Positions 30,381-40,700 of a stretch of 64,000 bases of DNA are shown here, piece by piece; positions within the stretch are counted from its first letter, which is position 1; every line of letters begins with the position of its first letter. The notes under the pieces are model-generated. The model made no database searches. It was not told where the DNA came from and was given only the letters and a program-made list of their open reading frames with translations. The position numbers and the translations under genes were made by a program. Origin of the DNA: Stenotrophomonas sp. MYb238 (lineage in GTDB: Bacteria; Pseudomonadota; Gammaproteobacteria; Xanthomonadales; Xanthomonadaceae); the NCBI RefSeq assembly GCF_009496535.1, contig NZ_WIDL01000021.1, positions 1 to 64,000 on the forward strand, given 5' to 3'.

Positions 30381-30926
30381 ATGAGCGCCTACTGCGACAT
30401 CGCGCCGGGCCATCCGGTCCATGCCCGTTACCACGCCCGCGAATATGGGTTCCCGCAGCGCGCCGAGGCGGAACTGTTCGAACGCCTGCTGCTGGAGATC
30501 AACCAGGCCGGACTGAGCTGGGAAACCATCCTGCGCAAGCGCGAGGGCTTCCGCCGCGCCTACGACGGCTTCGACGTGGACACCGTGGCCGCCTACGGCC
30601 AGGCCGACATCGCGCGCCTGATGGCCGACGCCGGCATCATCCGCAACCGGCTCAAGGTGCTGGCCGCCATCCACAACGCCGGCGTGATCCGCGGCCTGCG
30701 CGATTCGCACGGCGGCTTCGCGCGATGGCTGGACGCGCACCATCCGCGGCCCAAGGCCGACTGGGTGAAGCTGTTCAGGAAGACCTTCCGTTTCACCGGC
30801 GGCGAGATCACCGGCGAATTCCTGATGAGCCTGGGCTACCTGCCCGGCGCGCACCGCGACGATTGCCCGGTGATGGCCGACATCCGCACGGCGTCGCCGC
30901 CGTGGCTGCAGGAAGCTACACGCTGA
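30381..30926 (+). CDS. tag: DNA-3-methyladenine glycosylase I
   Basis: The 181-residue enzyme excises 3-methyladenine from alkylated DNA. It has the zinc-snap ligands of Tag: Cys5 in SAYCDIAPG, the His of YHAREYG near the N terminus, and the His and Cys of GAHRDDCPV at the C terminus. AGLSWETILRKREGFRRAYDGFD (in two conserved blocks) is the family signature. The ATG at 30381 gives the usual N terminus. Confidence 0.95.
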   Translation: MSAYCDIAPGHPVHARYHAREYGFPQRAEAELFERLLLEINQAGLSWETILRKREGFRRAYDGFDVDTVAAYGQADIARLMADAGIIRNRLKVLAAIHNAGVIRGLRDSHGGFARWLDAHHPRPKADWVKLFRKTFRFTGGEITGEFLMSLGYLPGAHRDDCPVMADIRTASPPWLQEATR

Positions 30927-30970
30927 CCGCGGCCAGCCGGCTGCCGCCGCTCCACATCGACATCGCCGAG

Positions 30971-31000
30971 GCGGAAGGCACCCTGCCGGGCGCCTTCCGC
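30971..31000. terminator. Hairpin between convergent tag and beta-barrel genes
   Basis: GCGGAAGGC (30971-30979) and GCCTTCCGC (30992-31000) form a perfect 9-bp stem with a 12-base loop. No T-tract follows on either strand. Its position between two gene ends suggests a shared terminator. Confidence 0.45.
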
Positions 31001-31028
31001 GGACGAACGACGTCGCTTCCCTACAGGA

Positions 31029-34000
31029 TCAATAACGACCGCTGAGATTGACGAACCACCCCTTGTGGTCGTAATCGAAGTCCGTCAGGTCGTCGCTGAA
31101 CTCGGTGAAGTTGTAACCGGCGCCGATGCGGAAGTTCCTGCCCAGGTCGCGGTCCACGCCGGCCAGGAAGCCCTGCCGGCTGCCGCCGTCCTTCACGTCC
31201 AACCGGCGGTACTCGCCCAGCGCGTGCCATTGCGCGCGCAGTTCGTAACGGACCTGCGCCGCCATGAAGGTGGTCGCCGAATCCAGCCAGACCCCGGCGC
31301 CGCGCCCCATGCGCACCTCGCCTTCGCGGCGCGCCAGCTTGCCGGCCAGTTCCCAGTGCTGGTCGTGCCGGTAGACGCCCTCGAACGAAACGATCTGCGA
31401 GCGCTGGTCGTACTGCGCGCCGCCCAGCTGCCCCATCGACGCCAGGTCGTACAGGTAGGTGTAGCGGCCGAACAGGCCCCAGCGGGCGCTGTTCCACGGA
31501 CGGTAGGCGAAGCCGAAGTTGCCTTCGACGAACTTGGCGCCTTCGCCGGGATGGATCGCGTCGTCGGTATCGGCGTAGTTGAAGCGCGCGGCGATGCGCC
31601 AGCTGTCGTTGATGCGGTGGGTCAGGCGGGTGGTGCTGACCCACTGTTCGCGGCGCTCGGCACCGCTGTCCTCGCGCCACTCGACCTTGCTCTGCCAATC
31701 GGTATCGGGCGAGGTACGGCCGCCGGAAACGCTGATCGCCCGCCGCTCGACCACACCGCCCTGCGCGTTCTCCAGTTCGCCGTCGGACAGCGTGAAGCCG
31801 GTGTTCCAGCCCTGCGCCGGATAGAAATCCATGCCGAAGGTATGGGCCAGGCCGGCCTCGCCGCGTTCCTTCAGGAACTGGCTTTCGTTGAACACGTTGA
31901 CCTGGCTGGAGAGGCGCCAGCGCTGGCCCAGGCTCCAGCCGTTCTGGCCGCGCGGGTTGAACAGCGGATCGCGTTCGGTGGTATCGGCCGAATAGGTATA
32001 GGCGCCGTAGAACGAATGCTCCGGACTGAGCCGGTACTCGGCGTCGAGCGTGGCCGCATGGCCGCGATCGCCATCGGTGACTTCCGCGCCAACCGACGAG
32101 TTGTTGCCGAACAGGTGCTTGGCGCCGAGGGTCCAGGCGTCGTTGTCGGCATACTTGCCGCCATCGTCGTCCACCGTCAACTGCGCCAGTCCGTACAGCT
32201 CCATCGTCGCGCCGAAACGGTGCAGGTACTTGACCGCGGCGAGCGTGCCCACGGCATCGAGATACCCGCCCTGCTGGTCCACCCGGCGCAGTTCCGCGCT
32301 GAAGGTGCCGGCGTCGCTGGCCTGCCACTGCAGCGTGGCCTGGGCCTGGGTCAGCGTGTCGGCGCCGCGCTCGGCGCGGGTGTAGCGGCTGTACAGCCCG
32401 AGGTTGGGCGTGAACTGCCCCAGCAGTTCGGCACCGTATTCGGTTACCGGCAGGCCGTTGTCGTAGCGGGATATCGAATAACCGGCATCGGTGCGGCGCC
32501 ACCAGGCACCGCTGCTCCAGTCCTGCTGGGTCCAGCCGAGCTCCCTGAAATTGGCGCGCGCCTCGAGCGACAGGGCATCGCCCTTGCGGTTCAGGGCCGT
32601 GTCGTTCTGCTGGACGAAGCTCAGGCCGCCGTTGTCGGAGAAGAACGCAGGCACGCCGAAGGATTCGGTGCGGGCGTACTCGGCCTTCAGATAGGTGCCC
32701 TTGCCGGCCTGCAACGTCAGGTCGGCACCCTTGAGGGTGTAGTCCTGGCCGGCACGGTTCTCCTCCACCCAGGTCGCGCCCAGGCCGACGTGGTCGCCCA
32801 GCCAGTGCTTGCCGCGGAACCCGAGGGTCACGTCGTCCGCGTCGAAGCCGTTGGGGACCCATTCGTAGTCCACCAGCAGGCGCTGCTCGAAACCGTCCAG
32901 CGGCGTGTCGCGGGTCAGCGTCGGGTTGTTGTCGCGGGCGATCTGCGCCAACGGGCGCGTGAGCAGGATGCGGCCCTGCAGTTCGTCGATCTCGTAGTCG
33001 GCGCCACGCTGCAGCACCGCCCTGCCTTCGGTACGGCCGGTGCTGCGGTCGCGGATCTCCAGCGTCACCACGTCCGAACCCGGGAGCAGGTCGGTATGGC
33101 GCAGGTAGTACAGGCTGCCGCCGGTGCCGATGAACTCGTTGTGTCCCGGTGCGGTTTCGGCCTGCGAACCGAACACGCGCAGTTCGCTGCCGGCGTCGCC
33201 CCAGCGGTTGCTGGCGTTGGAGCGCCAGTTGAGCGCAGCGCCGTACAGCGAGCGCTGGTACTGGCCGAACTCGGTGCCGGTCAGGCCGGTGGCGTAGTTG
33301 CCCCACAGCGCCTGGTTCTTGTCCCAGTCCATGCGCAGGTAGAAGCGCCCCATCGTGTCCACGTCGCGGCGGGTGCTGGAATCGTCGCCGTACACCGGGT
33401 AGTACAGGTCCGGGTCGAGGCGGCGGAAGATGTCCTGCGGATCGGCCTTGCCGAAGCCGTCGAACAGGCGGTCCAGGTCGCGCTCGGTGGTATCGGCCTG
33501 CGCCGTCACCAGGTAGCGGCCGCGCAGCTTGGCCTTGCCGTAGAACGCCAGGCGGCCATCGCTGATGATGTCGTCCCGGTAGTTGGCATCGCCGCGGAAC
33601 GCTTCGCTGGAACCGCTGACCTTGTTCTGCGCGATGGTCACGTCGGCCAGGGCCACGCCGAAGAAATAGCGCCCGGTGACATCCACGTTCAGGCTGTGGG
33701 CGGGCTTGCCCTCGCCACCCAGCCCGATGTCGAAGCGATGCCGGCCGACCGGCATCAGGTACTCGGCGACGAACTTGCGCTCCAGGTCCACCGGGTAGTT
33801 CTCGCCGTTGATGCTCAGCGCCTTCCCTGCGGGGATGTCGCGGCCCTGGATGCGGATGCGCGAACCGTACAGCGGGATGTTCTGCTGGCGCAGTCCGCTT
33901 TCGCCAAACACATCGTCGATCAGGCTCTGCGTCTGCGCCTGCTCGACGCTCAGCGCATTGCCCAGCCGCTTCTCGGTGCTGTTGCGCAGCGCGCTGGCGC

Positions 34001-34739
34001 CGCGCTCGGCATCTTCCGGCGATACCAGCTGCAGCGTGCGCGGCGAGGTCTCGTCGAACTGCCCGCCGGCGCCCGTGGCGCGCAGCACATAGACCAGTTC
34101 GTCGCCCTTGCGGAAGCGGTACCTGCCCGGCAGCGCGCCGTCCCAGTCGGCATGGCTGACCGCCGCCACGTCCAGCGGCACGGTCGCCAGCGGTTCGATC
34201 AGGTCGGCATCGCCGGCGCGGTACAGGCGGACTTCCAGGCGTTCGATGAAGGCCGGGTAGTTGCCGCGCACGTAGAACTGCACCGGCTTGAGGATGCGTT
34301 CGCCGTCGAAGGCCACCATCGTCGGCGCCGATACCGACAGCTCCGGCACGCCGAGGGTGGGATCCTCGGTCGCCCAGATCACCCCGCCGCCCGGCAGGTC
34401 GATGGAGAACTTGCCCGTCGCCACCGCCTTGCCCGGCGGCTCGACCGATACCTCGACGCGGCGATCGGGCTGCAGCGCGTCGGAGGACGAACGCGCGTCG
34501 GTATCCCGGGTCACCGGGACGTCACGGCTGCGCGTGCGCAACCGGAACAACAGGCCTTCCTCGCCGGCGCAGGCATCGGCGCCACAGTCCACCGGCGAGA
34601 CCGGCTGCTGCGTCGCGCCGGCCTTGCCGGGTCCGGGGCCTTCGGTCTGCTCGCCGGCGACAGCCAGGGGAGCGGCGGTGCCGGCCAGCAGGCACAGCAA
34701 CGTGTAGTCCAGCACCTTCATCTTCATACGCTTGTCCAT
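31029..34739 (-). CDS. Large outer membrane beta-barrel protein, partner of the DUF11/OmpA protein
   Basis: The 1236-residue protein starts at 34739 with a signal peptide (KMKVLDYTLLCLLAGTAAPLAVAGE). Residues about 40-330 are periplasmic beta domains with Ig-like character (VEVSVEPPGKAVATGKFSIDL, PVQFYVRGNYPAFIERLEVRL). From about residue 400 to the end comes a long run of alternating aromatic strands (GRFYLRMDWDKNQALWGNYATG, GLYSRYTRAERG, WGLFGRYTYLYD) ending in VNLSGRY, an aromatic C terminus fit for BAM. No TonB box or plug is apparent, so it is not a standard receptor. It starts 11 bases after the upstream gene and must be cotranscribed. Function unknown; a pore or anchor for the giant partner is inferred. 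Confidence 0.82.
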   Translation of the reverse strand: MDKRMKMKVLDYTLLCLLAGTAAPLAVAGEQTEGPGPGKAGATQQPVSPVDCGADACAGEEGLLFRLRTRSRDVPVTRDTDARSSSDALQPDRRVEVSVEPPGKAVATGKFSIDLPGGGVIWATEDPTLGVPELSVSAPTMVAFDGERILKPVQFYVRGNYPAFIERLEVRLYRAGDADLIEPLATVPLDVAAVSHADWDGALPGRYRFRKGDELVYVLRATGAGGQFDETSPRTLQLVSPEDAERGASALRNSTEKRLGNALSVEQAQTQSLIDDVFGESGLRQQNIPLYGSRIRIQGRDIPAGKALSINGENYPVDLERKFVAEYLMPVGRHRFDIGLGGEGKPAHSLNVDVTGRYFFGVALADVTIAQNKVSGSSEAFRGDANYRDDIISDGRLAFYGKAKLRGRYLVTAQADTTERDLDRLFDGFGKADPQDIFRRLDPDLYYPVYGDDSSTRRDVDTMGRFYLRMDWDKNQALWGNYATGLTGTEFGQYQRSLYGAALNWRSNASNRWGDAGSELRVFGSQAETAPGHNEFIGTGGSLYYLRHTDLLPGSDVVTLEIRDRSTGRTEGRAVLQRGADYEIDELQGRILLTRPLAQIARDNNPTLTRDTPLDGFEQRLLVDYEWVPNGFDADDVTLGFRGKHWLGDHVGLGATWVEENRAGQDYTLKGADLTLQAGKGTYLKAEYARTESFGVPAFFSDNGGLSFVQQNDTALNRKGDALSLEARANFRELGWTQQDWSSGAWWRRTDAGYSISRYDNGLPVTEYGAELLGQFTPNLGLYSRYTRAERGADTLTQAQATLQWQASDAGTFSAELRRVDQQGGYLDAVGTLAAVKYLHRFGATMELYGLAQLTVDDDGGKYADNDAWTLGAKHLFGNNSSVGAEVTDGDRGHAATLDAEYRLSPEHSFYGAYTYSADTTERDPLFNPRGQNGWSLGQRWRLSSQVNVFNESQFLKERGEAGLAHTFGMDFYPAQGWNTGFTLSDGELENAQGGVVERRAISVSGGRTSPDTDWQSKVEWREDSGAERREQWVSTTRLTHRINDSWRIAARFNYADTDDAIHPGEGAKFVEGNFGFAYRPWNSARWGLFGRYTYLYDLASMGQLGGAQYDQRSQIVSFEGVYRHDQHWELAGKLARREGEVRMGRGAGVWLDSATTFMAAQVRYELRAQWHALGEYRRLDVKDGGSRQGFLAGVDRDLGRNFRIGAGYNFTEFSDDLTDFDYDHKGWFVNLSGRY

Positions 34740-34750
34740 GACCGGCCCCC

Positions 34751-37700
34751 TCACTTCCGCACGCCAACCGGCGCGGCCGGAACGTCTGCGATGTCCACCC
34801 GTAGCCTGCTTCGCGCTTGCGCTCCCAGGCGCTTGCCCAGCGCATCGGACACGGCCTTGGCGCGGTCCAGGCCCAGGGCCGTGTTGTAGGCGTCCGAGCC
34901 GCGTACGTCGGTATGCCCGACGATCGAGACGCGGCCGCCCCCCAGCCGTTCCAGCGCGGCGGCCACCTTGTCCAGCAGCGGTCCGAATTCGGGCCGGATC
35001 GCCGATTTCCCGGTGTCGAACAGCACGGTTCCCAGCAGCACGCCATCGCCATCCATGCCCGCCACCAGCGATGCGGCGTCGTCCACCTTCGCCCGCGCTA
35101 CGACGCTCAGTCCCTTCGCCGCAGTGGCATCCAACTGCGCCAGCAGGGCGGCCTTGACGGCCGCGGCGCGCTCGAACGCCAGCGCCTCGGTCGTGGCATC
35201 GGCCTGGATCACCACCTCCACGCCGGGGTGCTCGCGCACCTTCGCGGCCATGGCCTCCACCACCGGCAGATAACGCGCCGGTACCTCGGCGCTGCCGGGG
35301 GCGAAGAACACTTCGCCCATTTCCAGCTCCACCTGGCGTGCGCCGGTCTCGGCCGGCGGCGCCGGCAGCTTCACGCCCCAGTCGAAGCGGACCGGCATGC
35401 CCGGGGTGACCCGGCGCAGCAGCGGGTTGTCGGTGCTGAACTCCGCACCGACCGGCAAGGTGGACGGATCGACCTTCAGGATGACGTTGCGGCCGCGCTC
35501 CCACGCACCGCCGGGCATGCCGGCCAGGTGGTAACGGCCATGCTGGTCGGTTTCGATCAGCAGGCCTTCCACCGACGCGATGCGCACGCCGGGAATGCCG
35601 CGCTCGTCGATGCCGGCATTGCCGATCACGTAGTCCACCACGTAGTCGTTCTCGCCACGGGCGATGCGGCGCTCGACGATCGGGGCCGCGGCGTTCATGC
35701 CCTTGGCCGCTTCGCCGCGCTTCTCGACCGTGGTCGCGCCCGCGCGGTCCATGCGCACGGTCACGCCCTGGTCGCTGGTCAGCACGAAGTCGTCGGTGAA
35801 TGCCAGTTCCCGCAGGCGCTGGCGGATCACCACCTGGCGGGCCGCGGCGGGATCGGCTTCGGACTGGCGCCCACCGATCGGCCCCACCGCGATGCCATGC
35901 AGCAGCGGCGAACTGGCGTCCGCCTCCGGCTGCATGCCGGCGCCGCGGTCCACGGTGGTGGAATGGGCCACGTAGGCGTCCGGCGCGAAGCCGCCCTGGA
36001 CCGCCACGCCGGTGAGCATGGCGCTGTCCTGCCAGCCGTCGCCGTCGCGGTCGTTGAAGACCGTGCCGAACACCAGGCTGTCGTCCAGCAGCGCATCGGA
36101 CGCCAGGGTCACCTCGGCCGTGGCCACGTTGGACAGCGGCTCGCCCTCGGGCGAGCGCGCCTGCGCCTGGTTCACCAGGGTGCCGGCGCGCACGCCCGCC
36201 CCCACCCGCATCAGGTACACCAGCCGCGCCTTGCCGCCGGCCGGGACATCCACGCCGTCGAAGCGCAGCGGATGCTGGCCGGCCACGGTGGCGGCGTTGT
36301 CCGCATCCTCGGCCAACAGCGAGCCTTCCACGTAGCTCAAGCCCGCCGGTGGCGTGTCGACGATACTGCCGCCGGCCAGACCGACGTTGCCGCTGTTCTC
36401 CACGGTCAGGGTGTAGCGCACCAGATCGCCCAGCCGCACCTCACGCATGCCGGCGGTCTTGGTCACGCGCAGCTGCACCTGGCCGGCGACGATCACGGTC
36501 GCCGTGGCCGAAATGCAGTTGGTGGGGTTCAACACCTCGCAGATCGTGTACGGATAGGTATAGGTACCGGTCGGGATCGAGGTCCCGATGCGGATCGTGC
36601 CATCCGGGTTCATCTTCAGCCCCGGGTGCGACGGTACGCCCGGCGTCACCGTGACTTCGCCCGGACGGATCGGACGGCCGCCCAGCGTGTGCCTTTCCAG
36701 CACGCTCGGCGTGGTGCCGCCGCCATCGCCGGAAAGCGGCTCGGAGGTATCGCCCACCGGCTCGAACGCCGGTGCGGTCACCGTCAGCGTCACGCTCGCT
36801 TCGGCGCAGTTGCCCGGATACAGCACCTCGCAGATCCGGTAGCCGATGGTGTACTCGCCCGCCGGCGTTCCCGGCGGCACGCTCACTTCGCCCGTGACCG
36901 GATCCAGCATCGGCACCGGGCCGCCGTTGACCGGCCGGGCCGGCGCAGTCACCGTGCCGGTGATCTTCGACGGATCGACCGGCATGCCGTCGATGGTGTC
37001 ATTGCCGTAGACATTGCCCACGGAGGTCGCGCCGGCGCTGCCATCCACCGCCGGCAGCGCATCGTCTTCCGCCACGATCACCAGCAGGGTCACCGACACC
37101 GTCACCGTGGCGGTGTCGCACACCGTCGCGTTGGGGGCGGCCAGGCACACCTGGTAGGAATAGCGGGTGGTACCCGAGAAACCGGGAGCCGGGATGAAGG
37201 TGATCGTCCCCGTCGCCGGGTCGATGCCGACGGTACCGTCCGGCGAGGGCGTGGTCACCGTCACGCTGGCCGGATCGATCGCCCCGCCGGTGTGGACATC
37301 GTTGCCCAGCACCGGCGTGGCCACCGGCGTGCCGACCTTGGTCGTGGCGGTGTCGTCGTTGGCGCGCAGCGACACCACCGGCGTGGTGATCGTCGTCGTG
37401 CAGCGCGGGTCCACGGTGCCAGCCGGGCACAGCGGGCCGCCCGCACGCGCGGTGTTGCGGATCTGGCCGGCGTCGGCATCGGCCTGGGCCACCGTATAGC
37501 TGCCCACCAGCTGGCAGGTCGCGCCGGGCGCCACGCTGGCGCAGACGACGCTATGCGGCGTGATCAGCGCATCGCTGACCTCCACGTCCAGCAACGTGGT
37601 GTTGCTGCGGTTGGTGAGCGTCACCGTATAGGTCAGCACATCGCCCACGGCCGCGTCGCCGCCGTTGCTGTCGGCCGTCACCGCCTTGACCAGCGTCTGG

Positions 37701-40700
37701 TCCAGCGAATGGGTGATCGGGGTGCTGGTGCTGCTGCTCCCGGTCACGGCCGTCGGCGGGACGCCGGGCGCCGGGGACGGCGGCAGGCCGCTGGCGCTGG
37801 CGGTATTGACCAGCACGCCGGCATCCACGTTCGCCTGGGTCAGGGCGTAGATCCGCGGACCGCAAGTCATGGATGCTCCCACCGCCAGCGTGGTGGCCGG
37901 GCAGGCCACCGGACCGCCCAGCAGCGGATCGTTCAGCGCGATGCCGGTCAGCGCCACGTTGCCGGCGTTGGTCAGGGTGAAGGTATAGGCAAGGGTCTCG
38001 CCGGCGCCGTAGCCCGTCGGCGAGGTCGCGCTCTTGAGCAGGTCCAGCACCGGGTTCTGCGCGATGAGCGCGGTCGTCACCGGCGCACTGGCGCAGGGCG
38101 CGCCCACCGGGCAGGCCGGATCGCCGGCGCCCGCCACGCGGGCCGTGTTCAGCGCATTGCTGCCATGGACGATCGGCGACACGTTGATCGTGATCGTCGC
38201 CGTGCCGTTCACCACCAGGCTGGCCTGGGCCACGACGCAGGTCACCGTCTGGCCGCTGATGTTGCAACCGGCCGCCGAATTGATCACCAGGCCCGCGGGC
38301 ACCTCGTCGGTGACCGTCGCATCGGCCGTGGCGTCCGCCGTTCCGGTGTTGCTCACGGTGATAACGTAATCGAACGGCACGCCCACGATCGCGCTCGCCG
38401 GGCCGCTCTTGGCGAGCGTCAGCGCAGGCGCGGTGATCGTGGTCGGCGTCGCGTTGCTGCTGCACGGCGCCAGCAGGGTGCAGGCCGGATCGCCACCGCC
38501 GCCCACGCGCGCGGTGTTGCTCACGCTGCCGCCGGCGGCAACCGTCGGCGTCACGTTGATGGTGAAGTCCGCCGGAACCGCGGCCGTCAGCCCTGCCGGA
38601 ACCGTGCACGTCACCGTCTGGCCACTGATGGCGCAGCCGGTCGCGGTGTTGATGTCCAGGCCCGCCGGCACCTCGTCGGTGACCGTCGCGGCGGCCGTCG
38701 TGTCGGCCGTGCCGGTGTTGCTCACGGTGAGGGTGTAGTCGAACGGCACACCCACGACCGCGCTCGCCGGCCCGCTCTTGGCGATCGCCAGCTTCGGCGC
38801 GGTGATGGCGGTCACTACCGCCGGGCTGGCGCAGCCGGCCGCGCAATCCGGGTCGCCGCCGCCGCTCACGGTGGCGGTATTGCTGACGCTGGCGGCAGCC
38901 GCGGCGGTCGGCGTCACCGGAATCACGAAGGCCGCTGTGTTGCCCGGCGCCACGCTGGACAGACCGGTGGCGACGGTGCAGACCACGGTCTGGCTGCCGG
39001 CCGGGTCCACCGCGCAGGCAGCCGGCAGGCTGCCGATCGTCAGGCCATCGGGGATCACGTCGGTCACCGTCGCAGCGGCCGTCGTCGGGCCCGTGCCGGA
39101 ATTGGTCACGGTGAGGGTGTAGTCGAACGCCACCCCGCCCACCGCCGTGGCCACCGACGCACTCTTGGCGATGGCCAGATCCGGCAGGCTGCCGAGCGAG
39201 GTGGACACGGTGTTGCTGCGGCAGGGCGTGGCCGCGGGACAGGCGGTGTCGCCACCGCCGCTCACCGTGGCGGTGTTGTTCGCGGTGGCGGTGGCCGTCG
39301 GCCTGACGGTGATGGTGAAGGTGCGGCTTTCAAGCGCCGGCAGGCCGGCACCGATGGTGCAGCTCACCAACTGGCCGACCACGGCGGCGCAACTGGTGCC
39401 GGCCACCGCCGGGGTTACCGCCACCGAGATGTTGCCCAGGCCGACCGGAATCATGTCGGCCATCGTGGTCACGTCGGTGGTGGCCACGCTGCCGATGTTG
39501 GTGACCTTGACGGTGTAGGTATAGCTGGCGCCGATCGCGGCGCTGGTCACCGAGGCGCTCTTCTCGACCTGCAGCTGCGGCGCCGGGAACGACACCGTGA
39601 ACGCGCAGTCGGCGTGCATCGCATCGGTGGTGAAGGTGTAGTTGCCCGCGACCGGCCCGGTCAGCGTACCGCCGCAGGTCGCGATGGTCAGCGTCGCCAC
39701 CGCGCCGGGCGACGGGGGAATGATGGTGAAGACGCCGGTCTGCCCCTCTTCCACCTGCGGCTGCCCGCTCCAGGTGCCGCCGATGACGGTGGGCGTCACC
39801 ACCCAGGCGCGGACGAACTCCGCCGTGACGTTCTTGTCGGCGGTCCCCATGTTCACGTGGCATTCGTTTCCGGTGACGGCGGCGCACTGCCCCGTCCATC
39901 CCTTGAAGAGGGTTCCCGCACCGGGGACCGCCGTCAGGTAGACGTCCTCGTTCTGGCCGAACTGCCGCACGCTGCAGCTTGCCGCCGGGACGGCGGCCGA
40001 TGCGCAGGCCGCCGCGGCGGGCACCGCGTTCACCGCGCCGATGCCCAGGCCGTCGGTGTTCACCGTCAGCGTCTGCTGGGCAGCACTGACCGGCGTGCTC
40101 AATCCGGCGGTGTTGTTGGAAGCCACGCTGTCGGTCATGCCGGCCGGCGCGGCCACGGTGACGACGGTGACGACCGGGGTACCGGCGGCCTGCGCGTTCA
40201 ACGTGGTGATGGTGTAGACCAGGCTCTGGCCCACCGGCAGGTCGCCCACGGTATCCAGCAACCCGCTGCCGCTGGCGGCACCGCAGGTGGCCGTGCCCGC
40301 GCCGGCGCAGGTCCAGGTGGCCCCCGCGGCGTTGGTCACGCCGCTCAGCACGGTCTGCTTGATGAGCGCGCCCGCGACGTCGACCGGACCATTGTTGGTC
40401 ACCGTCACCGTGTAGGTGACGGCCCCTCCCACCGCGTGCGACGGCACGCCGCCGTTGTCGATGGCGATGCCCAGATCGACCAGGGTGGTGCCGCCGACGA
40501 TGTTGGTCCTTACCAGCGGGCCGATGTACGGGCTCACCGAGCTGGCGCGGATGTCGTAGTCGCCGTTGTTGATGACGTTGTTGGGACCGCTGGTGGCCGC
40601 ATCGGCCGGCACGGTGAACGTGACCGGGAAACTGCCGCCGGCGCCGTTGACCAGGTCGCCCACCGGGCAATCGATGTAATCGGCACGCGGCGGAACGCCG

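Noticed and set aside
31029-34739. Beta-barrel as a TonB-dependent receptor
   Set aside because: No TonB box or plug motifs comparable to those of the receptor at 22-2457 are seen; N-terminal domains are Ig-like.
31065-34889. Open frame of 1274 codons opposite the beta-barrel gene
   Set aside because: Antisense shadow; the other strand has a signal peptide, beta-strand pattern and an aromatic C terminus.
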